Shown: positions 43,017-55,083 of the stretch, one piece after another
How positions within the stretch are numbered: position 1 is the stretch's first letter
Layout: each line of letters opens with the position of its first letter
Notes under the pieces: generated by a model
Told to the model about the DNA's origin: nothing
What the model saw: only the letters and a program-made list of their open reading frames with translations
The model's database searches: none
Translations under genes and position numbers: made by a program
Origin: Microbacterium sp. UFMG61
Lineage (GTDB): Bacteria > Actinomycetota > Actinomycetes > Actinomycetales > Microbacteriaceae
NCBI RefSeq assembly: GCF_015354505.1
Contig: NZ_JACAFP010000002.1
Location: forward strand, 248,001-312,000
Direction of reading: 5' to 3'
DNA: 64,000 nucleotides

Positions 43017-44774
43017 TCAGCGCATCCGCTCGACGATGACCGCCGACTCCGACGCGACGACGAGCTGCCCCGCACGCCTTCGTGACGGCATGGTCTCGAG
43101 CAGCACGACATCCGTCTCCGCAGTGTCGAAGGCGATGTCGCCTGCCGTCAGATTCACGAGCACCGACGTCTGCCCCCGGTCGATCCGGAACGCGCGGGCC
43201 CCGGGCGCCGCGTCGGGCGTCGCGAGCGTGGCGCGCGTGCGCGTCTGATCGGGGTCCGTGAGATCGGGATTCTGACTGCGGAGCGCGATGAGTCGGCGAT
43301 AGAGGTCGAGCAGGCCGGCGTGCTCCGGTGCCGAGGGCTCGCGCCAGTCGAGGTGTGAGCGATCGAAGGTCGCGGGGTCCTGCGGGTCGGGCACCAGTGC
43401 GGGGTCCCAGCCCATCTTCGCGAACTCGCCGATGCGCCCTTCTGCGGTGGCCCGTGCCAGCTCCGGCTCGGGGTGTGAGGTGAAGAACTGCCACGGCGTG
43501 GTCGCGCCCCATTCCTCGCCCATGAACAGCATGGGTGTGCCCGGGGCGGTGAGGGTGAGCACGGCGGCGACGTCGAGTCGCGCGCGCGACAGCGTGGCCG
43601 TGAGACGATCGCCCGCGGCACGATTGCCGATCTGGTCGTGATCCTGCGCGAACGTGACCAGTCGCCAGGCGGGCACCTCGGCGGGCAGCGGATAACCGTG
43701 CGTGCGTCCCCGGAACGACGAGAAGGTGCCGTCGTGGAAGAAGCCGTGCTCGGTGACCTTGACGAGTGCGCCGGGGGCAGCGAAGTCGGCGTAGTACCCC
43801 GCGGTCTCGCCGGTGAGAGCGACGTGCGCGGCGTGGTGCCAGTCGTCGGACCACTGTGCGGTGAGGCCGTGTCCGCCGGCCTCGCGAGGCAGGATCATGA
43901 TGGGGTCGTTGAGGTCCGACTCGGCGATCAGGCTCAGCGGCCGATCGAGCTGGGCCGACAGCGCATCGACCCGCTCGGACAGCTCGCGAAGGATGTGAGG
44001 CGTTTGCTCGTCGTGCAGGGCGTGCACGGCATCCAGGCGCAGGCCGTCGACATGGAAGTCACGCAACCACATCAGGGCGTTCTCGATGATGTACTCGCGC
44101 ACGGCGCGCTCGTCGAGATTCACCGAGTCGCCCCAGGAGGTCTGCTCGCCGGTGCGCAGGTACGGCCCGAACTCGGGCAGGTAGTTGCCGCTCGGACCCA
44201 GGTGGTTGTAGACCACGTCCTGGATCACCGCGAGACCGCGCCGATGGGCGGCGTCGACGAAGCGCTGGTATCCGGCGGGGCCTCCGTAGGCCTCGTGCAC
44301 CGTGTACCAGAGCACACCGTCGTATCCCCAGTTCCAGGTGCCGCTGAAGGCGTTGACCGGAAGAAGCTCGATGTGGGTGATGCCGAGGTCGACGAGGTGA
44401 TCGAGTCGCCCGATCAGGGCATCCAGAGTCCCTTCGGGCGTGAAGGTGCCGACGTGCAGTTCGTAGATCACCGCTCCGGCGAGCTGCCGCCCTGTCCAGT
44501 CCGCGTCGGTCCACTCGAAGCGAGAGGCGTCGAACAGCGCGGACGAACCGTGTACTCCGTGGGGCTGTCGTCGGGACCGAGGATCGGGGCGCAGGTCGTC
44601 TCGGCCGTCGAGGAGGAACCCGTAGCGCTCACCCTCCGCCATCGCGACATCCGCACTCCACCAGCCCTCCTCGTCAGGTGCCGGCGTGAGGTCGTGCTCC
44701 GAGATCGGCACGCGGGCGGGTGTCAACCGTCGCAGGCGCACGCTCGTCGCGTGCGGGGCCCACACCGAGATCAT
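43017..44774 (-). CDS. treZ: Malto-oligosyltrehalose trehalohydrolase TreZ
   Basis: Enzyme of 585 residues that releases free trehalose from maltooligosyl trehalose made by TreY. An N-terminal E-set (CBM48-like) domain (about 1-95) precedes the GH13 barrel, with WNWGYDGVLWYTVHEAYGGP, the catalytic region GLRLDAVHALHD and the later FAQDHDQIGN-like LVTFAQDHDQ stretch. It is last in the four-gene minus-strand operon and its ATG overlaps the treY stop by 4 bases. Length and domain order are normal for TreZ. Confidence 0.94.
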   Translation of the reverse strand: MISVWAPHATSVRLRRLTPARVPISEHDLTPAPDEEGWWSADVAMAEGERYGFLLDGRDDLRPDPRSRRQPHGVHGSSALFDASRFEWTDADWTGRQLAGAVIYELHVGTFTPEGTLDALIGRLDHLVDLGITHIELLPVNAFSGTWNWGYDGVLWYTVHEAYGGPAGYQRFVDAAHRRGLAVIQDVVYNHLGPSGNYLPEFGPYLRTGEQTSWGDSVNLDERAVREYIIENALMWLRDFHVDGLRLDAVHALHDEQTPHILRELSERVDALSAQLDRPLSLIAESDLNDPIMILPREAGGHGLTAQWSDDWHHAAHVALTGETAGYYADFAAPGALVKVTEHGFFHDGTFSSFRGRTHGYPLPAEVPAWRLVTFAQDHDQIGNRAAGDRLTATLSRARLDVAAVLTLTAPGTPMLFMGEEWGATTPWQFFTSHPEPELARATAEGRIGEFAKMGWDPALVPDPQDPATFDRSHLDWREPSAPEHAGLLDLYRRLIALRSQNPDLTDPDQTRTRATLATPDAAPGARAFRIDRGQTSVLVNLTAGDIAFDTAETDVVLLETMPSRRRAGQLVVASESAVIVERMR

Positions 44775-47115
44775 CGATCCTCCACCAGCAGCGCGACGGG
44801 GTAGGTGTCGAGCAGATCGGCCATCAGAATCGGTCCTTCGTCGAACCGCCGGCCGGTGAGCGCATCCTGCACCGGAAGGTCACGATGCAACAGCACGGTG
44901 TCTCCCCAGCCGCCGCGGCGTGCCAGCGCGACCGGCAGACGCGTGGCCACCGCGATCACGCCGCCCCGGTCCATCGCGACGGCGTGCGCCGACGCCTCGC
45001 CGGCGATGCCGGCGGGCCGGTAGCCGGTGAAGAGATCGGCGTGGTCACGCCGCAGGCGCAGTGCGCGCGAGGTCACGAGCAGCTTCGCGAGGCCGGAGTC
45101 GTCGATCGCGGGAAGGACGCCGCGCGCGACGTCGTCGTCGAGCTGACGCAGCATCTCCGACCGTGCGGCGAAGTCGACGGGCCGGCGGTTGTCGGGGTCG
45201 ACCAGGGAGTGGTCCCAGAGCTCGGTGCCCTGGTAGACGTCGGGAACGCCCGGTGCGGCGAGCTGGAGCAGCTTGGCCGACAGCGAGTTGACCCGACCCG
45301 GAGCGATGATCTCCTGCACGAAACGCTCGAGCACGTCTCGGGCGGATCCGTTCGCGGCATCCGCGATCGCGAGCACACCCTCCTCGAACTCCTCGTCGGG
45401 ATGCTGCCATCCGGTCGTCTCGGCGGCCTCGCGTGCCGCTTTCAGACCGTAGTCGCGCAGGCGCTGAGACGAGATCGGCCAGGCACCGACCGCCGCCTGC
45501 CACAGCAGTGCGTCGAGCGGGCCGTGACCTGTCGAGGCGATGCCCCGGAGCTCGGTGAGCGCCTCGGCCCAGCGCTCGGGCACCTCCGCGAGCACCGACA
45601 GGCGCGCGCGGACGTCTTCCGAGCGTTTCGTGTCATGCGTGGACAGAGCCGTCATCGAGTGCGGCCACGAGGCGAGTCGTGCCTGCTGCGCCGCGTGGAA
45701 GTCGTCGACCGAGAGAGACGTGATCGAGGGATCGCCACCGACCTCGGTCAGGGTGCCCAGACGTGTGAAGCGATAGAACGCGGTGTCCTCCACGCCCTTC
45801 GCCATCACCGCACCGGTCACCTGGGGGAACCGCTCGGCAACCTCGAGGCTCGTGTCCCTGAGCAGAGGCGCGAGCTCGCCGATCGCTTCGGCGAGGTCGG
45901 GACGCCGTGTCGCCGCATCGTCGATCGCGTGCTCCAGGTGCTCTCGACCGGCCGGAAGGTACGCCCGATACACGGGGAAGCTCGCGATGATCTCGGTCAG
46001 GGCGTCCTCGGCATCGACCACGCCGAAGGGAAGCGCTCGCACGAGTCTGCGCACCTCGGACTGCAGCAGGTCGTCGGCGACCATCCGCTTGGTCGTGAGT
46101 ATCAGGTCTTGCCAGGCCTCGGCGGCGGGCAGCGTGGTCTCGGCGCGCAGCCGGGCGTCGAGTTCGTCGAGAGCGTCGACGCCGGCTCCGTCGACCAGCA
46201 CGCGGTCGATCTCGCCGAGGGCGTCGTAGCCGGTGGTGCCGTCGGTGCGCCACCAGGAGGGCAGCTGCTCGCCGGGCTCCAGGATCTTCTCGACCAGGGT
46301 GTAGGCGGCGCCTGTCGCATCGGCGAGATGCTCCAGGTAGGCGCCGGGGTCCGAAAGGCCGTCGGGGTGGTCGACGCGCAGCCCGTCCGCGAGGCCCTCG
46401 ACGATCCACCGGGCGATCTCGCGGTGCGACTCGTCGAACACGTCGGGGAGTTCGACACGGATGCCGGCGAGCTCGGAGACCGCGAAGAAGCGGCGGTAGT
46501 CGAGATCGGTGTTCTGGTCTTCCCAGAACCGCAGCTCGTAGTGCTGGGCGTCGAGCAGTGCGGGCAGGTCGGCCGCGAGTTCTCCCGTGTCGGGTGCCAG
46601 CGGCAGCACGTGGTCGAAGTAGGTCAGGACGCCGTCCGGAGCATCGTCCGCGGGCGTCGTGTCGATCACGATCTCGCCGGCGGCGAGCACCTCTTCGAGC
46701 GAGGACCCGAGGATCGGCAGTCGCACCCGTCCCTCGGCGACACGCGTGTCGATGTCGAAGGCCACCGCGTGCCGCGAGGCACCACCGAGCCGCAGCATGT
46801 CCCACCACCACAGGTTCGCGCGAGGGATCGCCACCCCCACGTGGTTCGGCACGATGTCGACGAGGATGCCGAGCCCGGCTCCGCGAGCGGCGGCGGCGAA
46901 GCGCTCCAGGCCCTCCGGGCCGCCGCGGGCGTCGTCGACCCGCGAGTGGTCGACGACGTCGTATCCGTGGTCGGAGCCCGGTACCGCTGCGAGCAACGGC
47001 GACAGATATGCCCAGGACGAGCCGAGGTCGGACAGGTACTCCGTGACCGCCGCGGCGTCGTCGAGCGTGAATCCGGCGCGGATCTGCAGGCGATACGTCG
47101 ACAGGGGGCGCTGGG

Positions 47116-47119
<4 letters not shown>
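44771..47119 (-). CDS. treY: Malto-oligosyltrehalose synthase TreY
   Basis: Enzyme of 782 residues that turns the reducing-end maltose of a glucan into a trehalose unit, without cutting it off. It is a long GH13 protein: starts TQRPLSTYRLQIRAGFTLDDAA, then SHGYDVVDHSRV-like GSDHGYDVVDHSRVDDARGG and the catalytic region GLRVDHPDGLSDP. Its large helical insertions (about 300-560) and C-terminal domain are the normal TreY layout. The ATG overlaps the treX stop by 4 bases. The product is the substrate of TreZ. Confidence 0.94.
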
Positions 47120-49322
<2,203 letters not shown>

Positions 49323-49326
<4 letters not shown>

Positions 49327-49607
49327 TGAGCGCGCCGAGTCGCGACGGCGCGGTGCAGAACGGTCTTCACGGCGTTATGGAAGTCATGCACTTGAGCGAT
49401 CTCCTCGGAGTGGGGGTACGGGTGTCCGACGTAGCAGACGAACACCGGATGCACGTGTTCGACGTAGCCTACGGGTCCGTCGTGAAGCACGACGTAGCGT
49501 TCGAGGTCGACTCTCTCGTAGAGAGGCTCGTCGGGCGTGCGCTCTGTCTGGGGAGCCTGGCTGTCTGCGGGCAGTCGGTCATGCGCGGCATGGGTCTTCG
49601 CACTCAT
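49323..49607 (-). CDS. Small protein of unknown function leading the treXYZ operon
   Basis: Protein of 94 residues with a strong CAGGAGCC ribosome site. The first 35 residues are charged and disordered; the centre has aromatic strands (ERYVVLHDGPVGYVEHVHPVFVCYVGHPYPHSEE) unusually rich in Tyr, His and Val, then a helix ending in VATRRAQ. No family is recognised and there is no membrane segment. It overlaps treX by 4 bases, so it is made in step with the trehalose enzymes. A regulatory or substrate-binding role is possible but unsupported. Confidence 0.65.
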
Positions 49608-49819
49608 GATGGCTCCTGATTCTGTTGATGGTGCTCACGCTACGGCCGAGCAGAATTCCGCGATATCCCATTGCCAGGTCGACGATCACGCGCTATGTCG
49701 CGAGAGTGGGAGGCGGGCGAGCCGTTCTCAGGCGAGCGATTCCGGGAGCTGCGTGTCATCACCGCGCGGCCACCTGCGACAATGGAAGTCCCGTGCCGAT
49801 TCCGAACCGAGGAGCACCC

Positions 49820-51223
49820 GTGCAGTACATCTCCACCCGAGGCGGCATGCAGCCGCTGCCGTACTGCGAGACCCTGCTCGAGGGGCTCGCGCCCGACGGT
49901 GGACTGGCCGTTCCCGAGACCATGCCGACCGTCGACGGCGAGACGCTCGAGCGCTGGCGTGCGCTGACCTACCCGCAGCTCGCGACCGAAGTGCTGGGCC
50001 TGTTCGCCACCGACATCCCGAGGGCGGACCTCGCTCGCATGACGGCCGCAGCCTACGAGCCGTTCCCCGAAGAGGTCGTGCCGCTGCGGTCGATCGGCGA
50101 CGACCTCACGCTCGTGGGGCTGTCGGAGGGGCCCACGCTGGCGTTCAAGGACATGGCGATGCAGTTCCTCGGCCAGGTCGTCGAGTACGCGCTCGAGCGC
50201 AAGGGCTCGGTGCTCAACATCCTCGGTGCGACGTCCGGTGACACCGGGTCCGCTGCCGAGCACGCGCTGCGCGGCAAGGACCGCATCTCGGTGTTCATGC
50301 TCTCTCCGAAGGGGCGCATGAGCGCGTTCCAGCGAGCGCAGATGTTCTCGCTCGATGACGAGAACATCCACAACATCGTCGTCGACGGCGTCTTCGACGA
50401 CTGCCAGAACCTCGTCAAGCAGCTCGCGGGTGACCTCGACTTCAAGCGCGCTCAGCACCTCGGTGCGGTGAACTCGATCAACCTCGCCCGCATCACCGCC
50501 CAGGTCGTCTACTACTTCTGGGCGTGGCTGCGCGCGACGGACGCCGGCGGCTGGACCGAGGTGTCTTTCACGGTGCCGTCGGGCAACTTCGGCAACATCC
50601 TCTCGGGCTTCTTCGCCAAGCAGATGGGTCTTCCGATCCGTCGCCTCGTGCTCGCCACCAACGAGAACAACGTTCTTGACGAGTTCTTCCGCACCGGCGT
50701 CTACCGCCCGCGCAGCGCGGCCCAGACCCTCGCGACGTCGAGCCCGTCGATGGACATCTCGAAGGCGTCGAACCTCGAGCGGTTCATCTTCGAGCTCGTC
50801 GGCCGTGACGCCGCCCGCGTCGTGAGCGCCTGGCAGGACCTCGATACTCAGGGCCACTTCGACTTCACCGCGGACCTCGGGCGCTTCGTCGAGGAATTCG
50901 GCATCGTCAGTGGCACCTCGACGCACGACGACCGGCTCGCGACCATCAAGGCGGTCTATGACGCGTCGGGCGACATCATCGACCCGCACACCGCTGACGG
51001 CGTCAAGGTCGCGCGGGACTACGTCGAGCCGGGTGTGCCGATGCTCGTGCTCGAGACCGCGAAGCCCCAGAAGTTCGCCGAGACGATCCGTGAGGCGATC
51101 GGTGTCGAACTCGACTACTCCTCCGAGTTGCGCGCGATGCTCGACGCCCCGCAGCGCACGACCGAGATGGCCGACGACGAGCACGAACTCCGCGCCTTCA
51201 TCGAGGCGAACGCGCTGCGCTGA
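49820..51223 (+). CDS. thrC: Threonine synthase
   Basis: Enzyme of 467 residues that converts O-phospho-L-homoserine to L-threonine with PLP. It begins with the long-form pattern MQYISTRGGMQPLPYCETLLEGLAPDGGLAVPE, and the PLP lysine is K110 in GPTLAFKDMAMQFLG. The phosphate-binding loop is TSGDTGSAAEHALRG. Length and N-terminal domain identify the yeast/E. coli type of ThrC. GTG at 49820 was chosen as it follows CGAGGAG with good spacing and begins exactly at the conserved start; earlier in-frame codons are not conserved. The 212 bases before it hold no gene. Confidence 0.96.
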   Translation: MQYISTRGGMQPLPYCETLLEGLAPDGGLAVPETMPTVDGETLERWRALTYPQLATEVLGLFATDIPRADLARMTAAAYEPFPEEVVPLRSIGDDLTLVGLSEGPTLAFKDMAMQFLGQVVEYALERKGSVLNILGATSGDTGSAAEHALRGKDRISVFMLSPKGRMSAFQRAQMFSLDDENIHNIVVDGVFDDCQNLVKQLAGDLDFKRAQHLGAVNSINLARITAQVVYYFWAWLRATDAGGWTEVSFTVPSGNFGNILSGFFAKQMGLPIRRLVLATNENNVLDEFFRTGVYRPRSAAQTLATSSPSMDISKASNLERFIFELVGRDAARVVSAWQDLDTQGHFDFTADLGRFVEEFGIVSGTSTHDDRLATIKAVYDASGDIIDPHTADGVKVARDYVEPGVPMLVLETAKPQKFAETIREAIGVELDYSSELRAMLDAPQRTTEMADDEHELRAFIEANALR

Positions 51224-51256
51224 CCTCGGGCTTGACGCGCCGCCGCGGGCGGGGCG

Positions 51257-51667
51257 TCACTCCGGGTCGCCGTGCAGCGTCCACGGCACGCCGAACCGGT
51301 CGACGAGCATCCCGAACGTGCCGCCCCATGGCGGAGTGTCGAGCGGCATCGTGATCGCCGCGCCGGCGGCCAGCGCGTCCCAGACCTCCTGAGTGCGCTC
51401 CTGCGTATTGCCGCTGAGCGACACGGAGAAGCCCTGCGGCGGTTCGAACGGCATGCCGTCGGGTGTGTCCGAGGCCATGAGCACGAGCCCGTCGGGCGTC
51501 GTGAGCTGCGCATGCATCACGAGGTCTTTCTGATCGGGATTCTGGACCATGTCGGGGAACTCGCCGAACACGGTGATGACCAGATCACCGCCGAGCACGC
51601 TCCGATAGAACTCCATCGCCTGCCGCGCCTCGGTGCGGAACGAGAGATACGGGTTGAGAATCGCCAT
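51257..51667 (-). CDS. VOC-fold protein of the PhnB type
   Basis: Protein of 136 residues with two beta-alpha-beta-beta-beta units: NPYLSFRTEARQAMEFYRSVLGGDLVITVFGEF and the closing GGTFGMLVDRFGVPWTLHGDPE. The NPYL-x-F start, the LMASDTPDGMPF centre and the DRFGVPW ending are typical of PhnB/'3-demethylubiquinone methyltransferase-like' VOC proteins. These have no agreed function; several are fortuitous names for a metal-binding vicinal oxygen chelate fold. It is convergent with thrC by 33 bases. Confidence 0.85.
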   Translation of the reverse strand: MAILNPYLSFRTEARQAMEFYRSVLGGDLVITVFGEFPDMVQNPDQKDLVMHAQLTTPDGLVLMASDTPDGMPFEPPQGFSVSLSGNTQERTQEVWDALAAGAAITMPLDTPPWGGTFGMLVDRFGVPWTLHGDPE

Positions 51668-51719
51668 GCTGTTGCCCCCAGTGGTGTGATGCGGTGTCGC
51701 CGTCGACCCCGCTGCACGC

Positions 51720-52031
51720 TCATTCTTCGCCGGGGGTCGGACATCCGCACGAGCGTGCGCGGCGCTCAGACGGCAGCGCTCTCACCGCGGCCGTGAGCAC
51801 CTGGGGCACGGTCGGAACGCCCTCGGCGCGGAACACCTGAGTGCCTTCCGCGTCGCGGATGATGACGGTGGGGGTGAAGCGGATGTCGAGTGCCTCGGCG
51901 GCATCAGGATCGCGGGCGACGTCGATCTCGGTGATCGTCGCGTCGGGGAGGAAGCGGGCGGCGTCCGCGAGAACCGCTCGGGTGCGCGAGCAGGCTCCGC
52001 AGAACGCGGAGGTGACGAGCGTCAGTTCCAT
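51720..52031 (-). CDS. Thioredoxin-like protein with CxxC active site and Cys tail
   Basis: Protein of 103 residues with a thioredoxin fold. The redox centre is FCGACSR (CxxC at about residues 11-14), with the cis-proline in IRFTPTVIIRDAEG. A C-terminal extension adds CGCPTPGEE, giving two extra cysteines. The short length and absence of a signal peptide suggest a cytoplasmic thiol-disulfide protein of the TrxA/glutaredoxin-like group. It is 53 bases after the VOC gene end in the direction of transcription, with its own start, and no partner is certain. Confidence 0.88.
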   Translation of the reverse strand: MELTLVTSAFCGACSRTRAVLADAARFLPDATITEIDVARDPDAAEALDIRFTPTVIIRDAEGTQVFRAEGVPTVPQVLTAAVRALPSERRARSCGCPTPGEE

Positions 52032-52091
52032 CGGTGTCCTCTCGATCCTCCGATTGCAACCGACAACGCCTCTGCGCTGTTCCCGCCCCGA

Positions 52092-52490
52092 TCAGAACTC
52101 GGTGCGCTTGAGGAGTTCCCGGTTCGTCCGGATGTGCTCGTAGTCCCACTGGATCGTGCGTGACTCGGCGAGCCAGCCGCTGAGTGCGGTGGTGTCGATC
52201 TCGCGGACGTCGAGATACCTCGCCTCCGCCGCCTGGAACGTCCCCGATGCCGTCAGGCCGTCGCCGCTGAACGACTGTCCGCTCCAGAACATCAGGCGGA
52301 CGGCATCCTTCAGCCGGTGGTATCCGACGATCGGATTGCCGTCGAGGAACCACACCGGATGCGCGTGCCAGACCTTCGACGTCGCCTCGGGGAGTCCGCG
52401 CTCGATCTCGGCTGCGAGGACGTCGCAGATCTCCCGATCTTCCGGCGTCAGCCTGCGGTGGTACTCGTCGATGTCGGGTGCGCGCGTCAT
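52092..52490 (-). CDS. DUF1801-type protein (YdhG-like)
   Basis: Protein of 132 residues. It has a YdhG/DUF1801-like compact fold: RAPDIDEYHRRLTPEDREICDVLAAEIERGLPEA, then a tryptophan-containing strand VWHAHPVWFLDGNPIVGYHRLK and SFSGDGLTASGTFQAAEARYLDV. The start is the ATG at 52490. Function is unknown; the fold resembles iron-binding frataxin-like proteins, which is a loose similarity only. It is on the same strand as the thioredoxin-like and FUSC genes. Confidence 0.75.
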   Translation of the reverse strand: MTRAPDIDEYHRRLTPEDREICDVLAAEIERGLPEATSKVWHAHPVWFLDGNPIVGYHRLKDAVRLMFWSGQSFSGDGLTASGTFQAAEARYLDVREIDTTALSGWLAESRTIQWDYEHIRTNRELLKRTEF

Positions 52491-52528
52491 GGTGCGAGTA
52501 TGGCCTGCGCTCGCGCGAAGGTCGAGGG

Positions 52529-53539
52529 TTAGGTGGTCGTCGTGTCGGCGCGGGGATGCAGCAGCCCCGATGCGGCGCCGAGTGCGGCCCCGACGACGGT
52601 GTCGATGATGCGCTCGACCGCGACGTCCATCGAGCCGATCTCTCCGGTCGCGGCGCCGGTGAGCAGCAGCACCAGGGGAGTGATGAAGACGAGCGCCAGG
52701 GCGTAGTGGCGCACGACGACGAGCTCGATGGTGAACTGCAGGGCGCCCAGCAGCAGAGCCAGCCACAGGCCCGACGGATGCAGAAGTGCGAGCAACGCGT
52801 ACACGCCGGCGCCGACGACGGTGCCGAGCATCCGGTGCAGTCCGCGCTGCACGGCGGCTCGCCGCGCGGCCGCGCCGCCGATCACGGCGACCGCCGATCC
52901 GACGATCCAGTACGTCCGTGTCGGGTCGATCACCAGACCCAGCAGCACTCCGATCACCGCGACGATGGCGACGCGGAGGACGAGAACGCGTGAGTCCGCG
53001 GTGTAGGCGGGCCCCGGCAGCAGCTCCCGGAGCGGTCGGGCGGTGATCGTGCGTGTACGAGGACGCAGCAGCGGCGCCATCGCGACCAGATACGAGAACA
53101 GACAGCCTGCCGCGAGCGCGGCGATGTAGACGAGCGGTGCGATCGGCGAACTGGCGATGACGTGGGCGGAGAGGCCGAAGACCAGCACGAAGAACAGAGG
53201 ACCGGGTGGGCCGAGGCGGAACCCGAATGCGAGCGCCGCGCTGGCGATCGCGACCACCACGACCCCGATGCTCACGAGCCAGGCGTTCGCAGAGGCTGCG
53301 ACGCCGAGGGTGGCGCTGACGATCAGTCCCGCCGCGACGAACGGCAGGATCCTCGCCCGGTCGATGACGGGGGCTGTGCCGGCGAACAGGACGGTGAAGG
53401 CGCCGGATGCCGCGATGTAGCCGAGCGACGGTTCGCCCAGCAGCGTCATGACCGCGATCGGGACGGCGATTCCGAGCGCGGCCTGCGTCGCCAGGTGCCA
53501 ACGCGGACCGCGCTTGGGCGCCAGGGCGAACAGACTCAT
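52529..53539 (-). CDS. FUSC-family membrane protein
   Basis: Protein of 336 residues. It contains two blocks of five or so membrane helices: GIAVPIAVMTLLGEPSLGYIAASGAFTVLFAGTAPV at the start and the FUSC domain near YWIVGSAVAVIGGAAARRAAVQRGLHRMLGTVVGAGVYALLALLHP. The linker RTRTITARPLRELLPG is cytoplasmic. FUSC members include aromatic acid exporters. The ATG at 53539 has GGAGGG but placed close; an alternative GTG at 53566 extends it nine residues. Role here unknown. Confidence 0.82.
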   Translation of the reverse strand: MSLFALAPKRGPRWHLATQAALGIAVPIAVMTLLGEPSLGYIAASGAFTVLFAGTAPVIDRARILPFVAAGLIVSATLGVAASANAWLVSIGVVVVAIASAALAFGFRLGPPGPLFFVLVFGLSAHVIASSPIAPLVYIAALAAGCLFSYLVAMAPLLRPRTRTITARPLRELLPGPAYTADSRVLVLRVAIVAVIGVLLGLVIDPTRTYWIVGSAVAVIGGAAARRAAVQRGLHRMLGTVVGAGVYALLALLHPSGLWLALLLGALQFTIELVVVRHYALALVFITPLVLLLTGAATGEIGSMDVAVERIIDTVVGAALGAASGLLHPRADTTTT

Positions 53540-53592
53540 CCCTCCATTGTCTCGCGGCTCACACACCCCTCATGACTCGGCCGTGTCGTTCG

Positions 53593-53643
53593 GGTCGCAG
53601 TTCGTGCCGCGCGACCCGGCGGCGCACGGCACGAACTGCGACC
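53593..53643. repeat. Perfect 17-bp inverted repeat between divergent genes
   Basis: GGTCGCAGTTCGTGCCG (53593-53609) and CGGCACGAACTGCGACC (53627-53643) are exact complements separated by a 17-base GC-rich spacer. It lies between the FUSC start and the M20 peptidase start, so it could be a regulatory dyad, or a small mobile or REP-type repeat. The spacer is too long for a terminator loop of normal form, but stem formation in RNA is possible. Confidence 0.6.
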
Positions 53644-53681
53644 GGAGTGCCCCACGGATGCGTCGAAGGGCCGACGCTACG

Positions 53682-55025
53682 ATGGCCGACGTGACCGAAC
53701 CGCGCTCCGGAATCGCTGAACGCCTCTCGCAGATGATCCAGCTGCCGACGGTGTCGGCCGAGCTCGAGCAGCGTGGACCCGAGCCGTTCGAGGACTTCGT
53801 CGCGCTGATCGCCGACCTCTACCCGCTCGTGCACGAGAAGCTGACGCTCGAGCGGCACACGGAATTCGGGCTGCTCTTCCACTGGCGCGGGAGAGGCGCC
53901 GCCTCCGATGGCCCCGTCGTGCTGATGGCGCACTATGACGTGGTGCCGGTCGACGAGAGCGACGCGTGGACGCACCCGCCGTTCGCCGGAGTCATCGCCG
54001 ACGGCATCGTCTACGGACGTGGAGCCCTCGACGACAAGGGCCCACTGATCGTCGTCCTCGAAGCGGTCGAGCACCTGCTCGCCGACGGCTTCGTCCCCGC
54101 CCGCGACGTCTACCTCTCGTTCGGCGGAAACGAGGAGACCTACGGCCGCGCTGCGGAGGAGATCGCACGCGTGCTTCGAGAGCGCGGCATCGTCCCGTGG
54201 CTGGTCGTCGATGAGGGAGGCGCGGTCGTCGATGCTCCATTGTCGTTCGTTCCCGGACGCGCGGCCATGATCGGCGTGGGTGAGAAGGGCGTCCTGACGC
54301 TCACTCTGTCGGCGCGCGGCGAGGGAGGTCACGCCTCCGCGCCCCCGACTCTCACGGCCGTGCGTCGAGTGGCGCGCGCCGTCGACCGACTCGGCCCCAC
54401 CACGTTCCGCCCCCGGCCCTCGAAGGCCGTCGGGCGGATGCTGACGCAGCTCGGGGCTCAGACCCCGGGACCCGCTCGACATCTGCTCCGGCTGCTCGGG
54501 TCCGCGCCGTTCCTCACGGGTCGGGTCTTCGCGGCGCTCGGCGGCGAGCCGGCCGCGCTGGTGCGGACGACGGTGGCGCCGACGATGCAGTCGGGCGGAA
54601 CGGCGGCCAACGTGCTGCCCTCACAGGCATCGGCGACCGTGAACCTGAGGATCGCCCTGGGCGAGACCACGCAGCAGACCGTGCTGCGGGTGCGCCGCCG
54701 CATCCGCGATCCGCTCGTGACGGTGAGCGTCGAGGAGGCGAGCGAGCCGTCTCCCGAGTCCCCGACCGACAACGCCCAGTTCGCTCTGCTCGGGGACGCG
54801 CTCGCCGTGTCGCACCCCGGCGTTCCGGCGGTGCCGTACGTGATGATGGCCGCGACGGACTCGCGGCACTTCCATCGCTTCGCACCCGCGGTCTACCGTT
54901 TCGCGCCGCTCGACATGACCAACGCGCAACGGGCGTCGATCCACGGCGTGGATGAGAACGTCGAGATCGAGGCCCTCGAGCGAGGCGAGCGGTTCCATCG
55001 CGCTCTCCTCAAGGGTCTAGGGTGA
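53682..55025 (+). CDS. M20-family metallopeptidase
   Basis: Protein of 447 residues. It has the M20 di-zinc site: HYDVVPVDESDAWTHPPFAG with the first His and Asp, then GRGALDDKGPLIVVLEAVEHL (bridging Asp) and the FGGNEETYGRAAEEI Glu pair, plus the final His in HRFAPAVYRF. The dimerisation domain (about 205-320) is present. The first His-x-Asp pattern fits dipeptidases and acylases. The ATG at 53682 has GAAGGG at a slightly long distance; a GTG at 53691 is an alternative. Substrate undetermined. It is divergent from the FUSC gene across a 17-bp inverted repeat. Confidence 0.9.
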   Translation: MADVTEPRSGIAERLSQMIQLPTVSAELEQRGPEPFEDFVALIADLYPLVHEKLTLERHTEFGLLFHWRGRGAASDGPVVLMAHYDVVPVDESDAWTHPPFAGVIADGIVYGRGALDDKGPLIVVLEAVEHLLADGFVPARDVYLSFGGNEETYGRAAEEIARVLRERGIVPWLVVDEGGAVVDAPLSFVPGRAAMIGVGEKGVLTLTLSARGEGGHASAPPTLTAVRRVARAVDRLGPTTFRPRPSKAVGRMLTQLGAQTPGPARHLLRLLGSAPFLTGRVFAALGGEPAALVRTTVAPTMQSGGTAANVLPSQASATVNLRIALGETTQQTVLRVRRRIRDPLVTVSVEEASEPSPESPTDNAQFALLGDALAVSHPGVPAVPYVMMAATDSRHFHRFAPAVYRFAPLDMTNAQRASIHGVDENVEIEALERGERFHRALLKGLG

Positions 55026-55083
55026 TCTCACCTACTCCCGGACGTCCGCGCGTTCGGTTCTCCCTTGTCGTCGAGGAGACGCG

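Noticed and set aside
49608..49819. Possible riboswitch before thrC
   Set aside because: No conserved riboswitch core or long pairing could be recognised by eye in this 212-base stretch; a covariance-model search would be needed.
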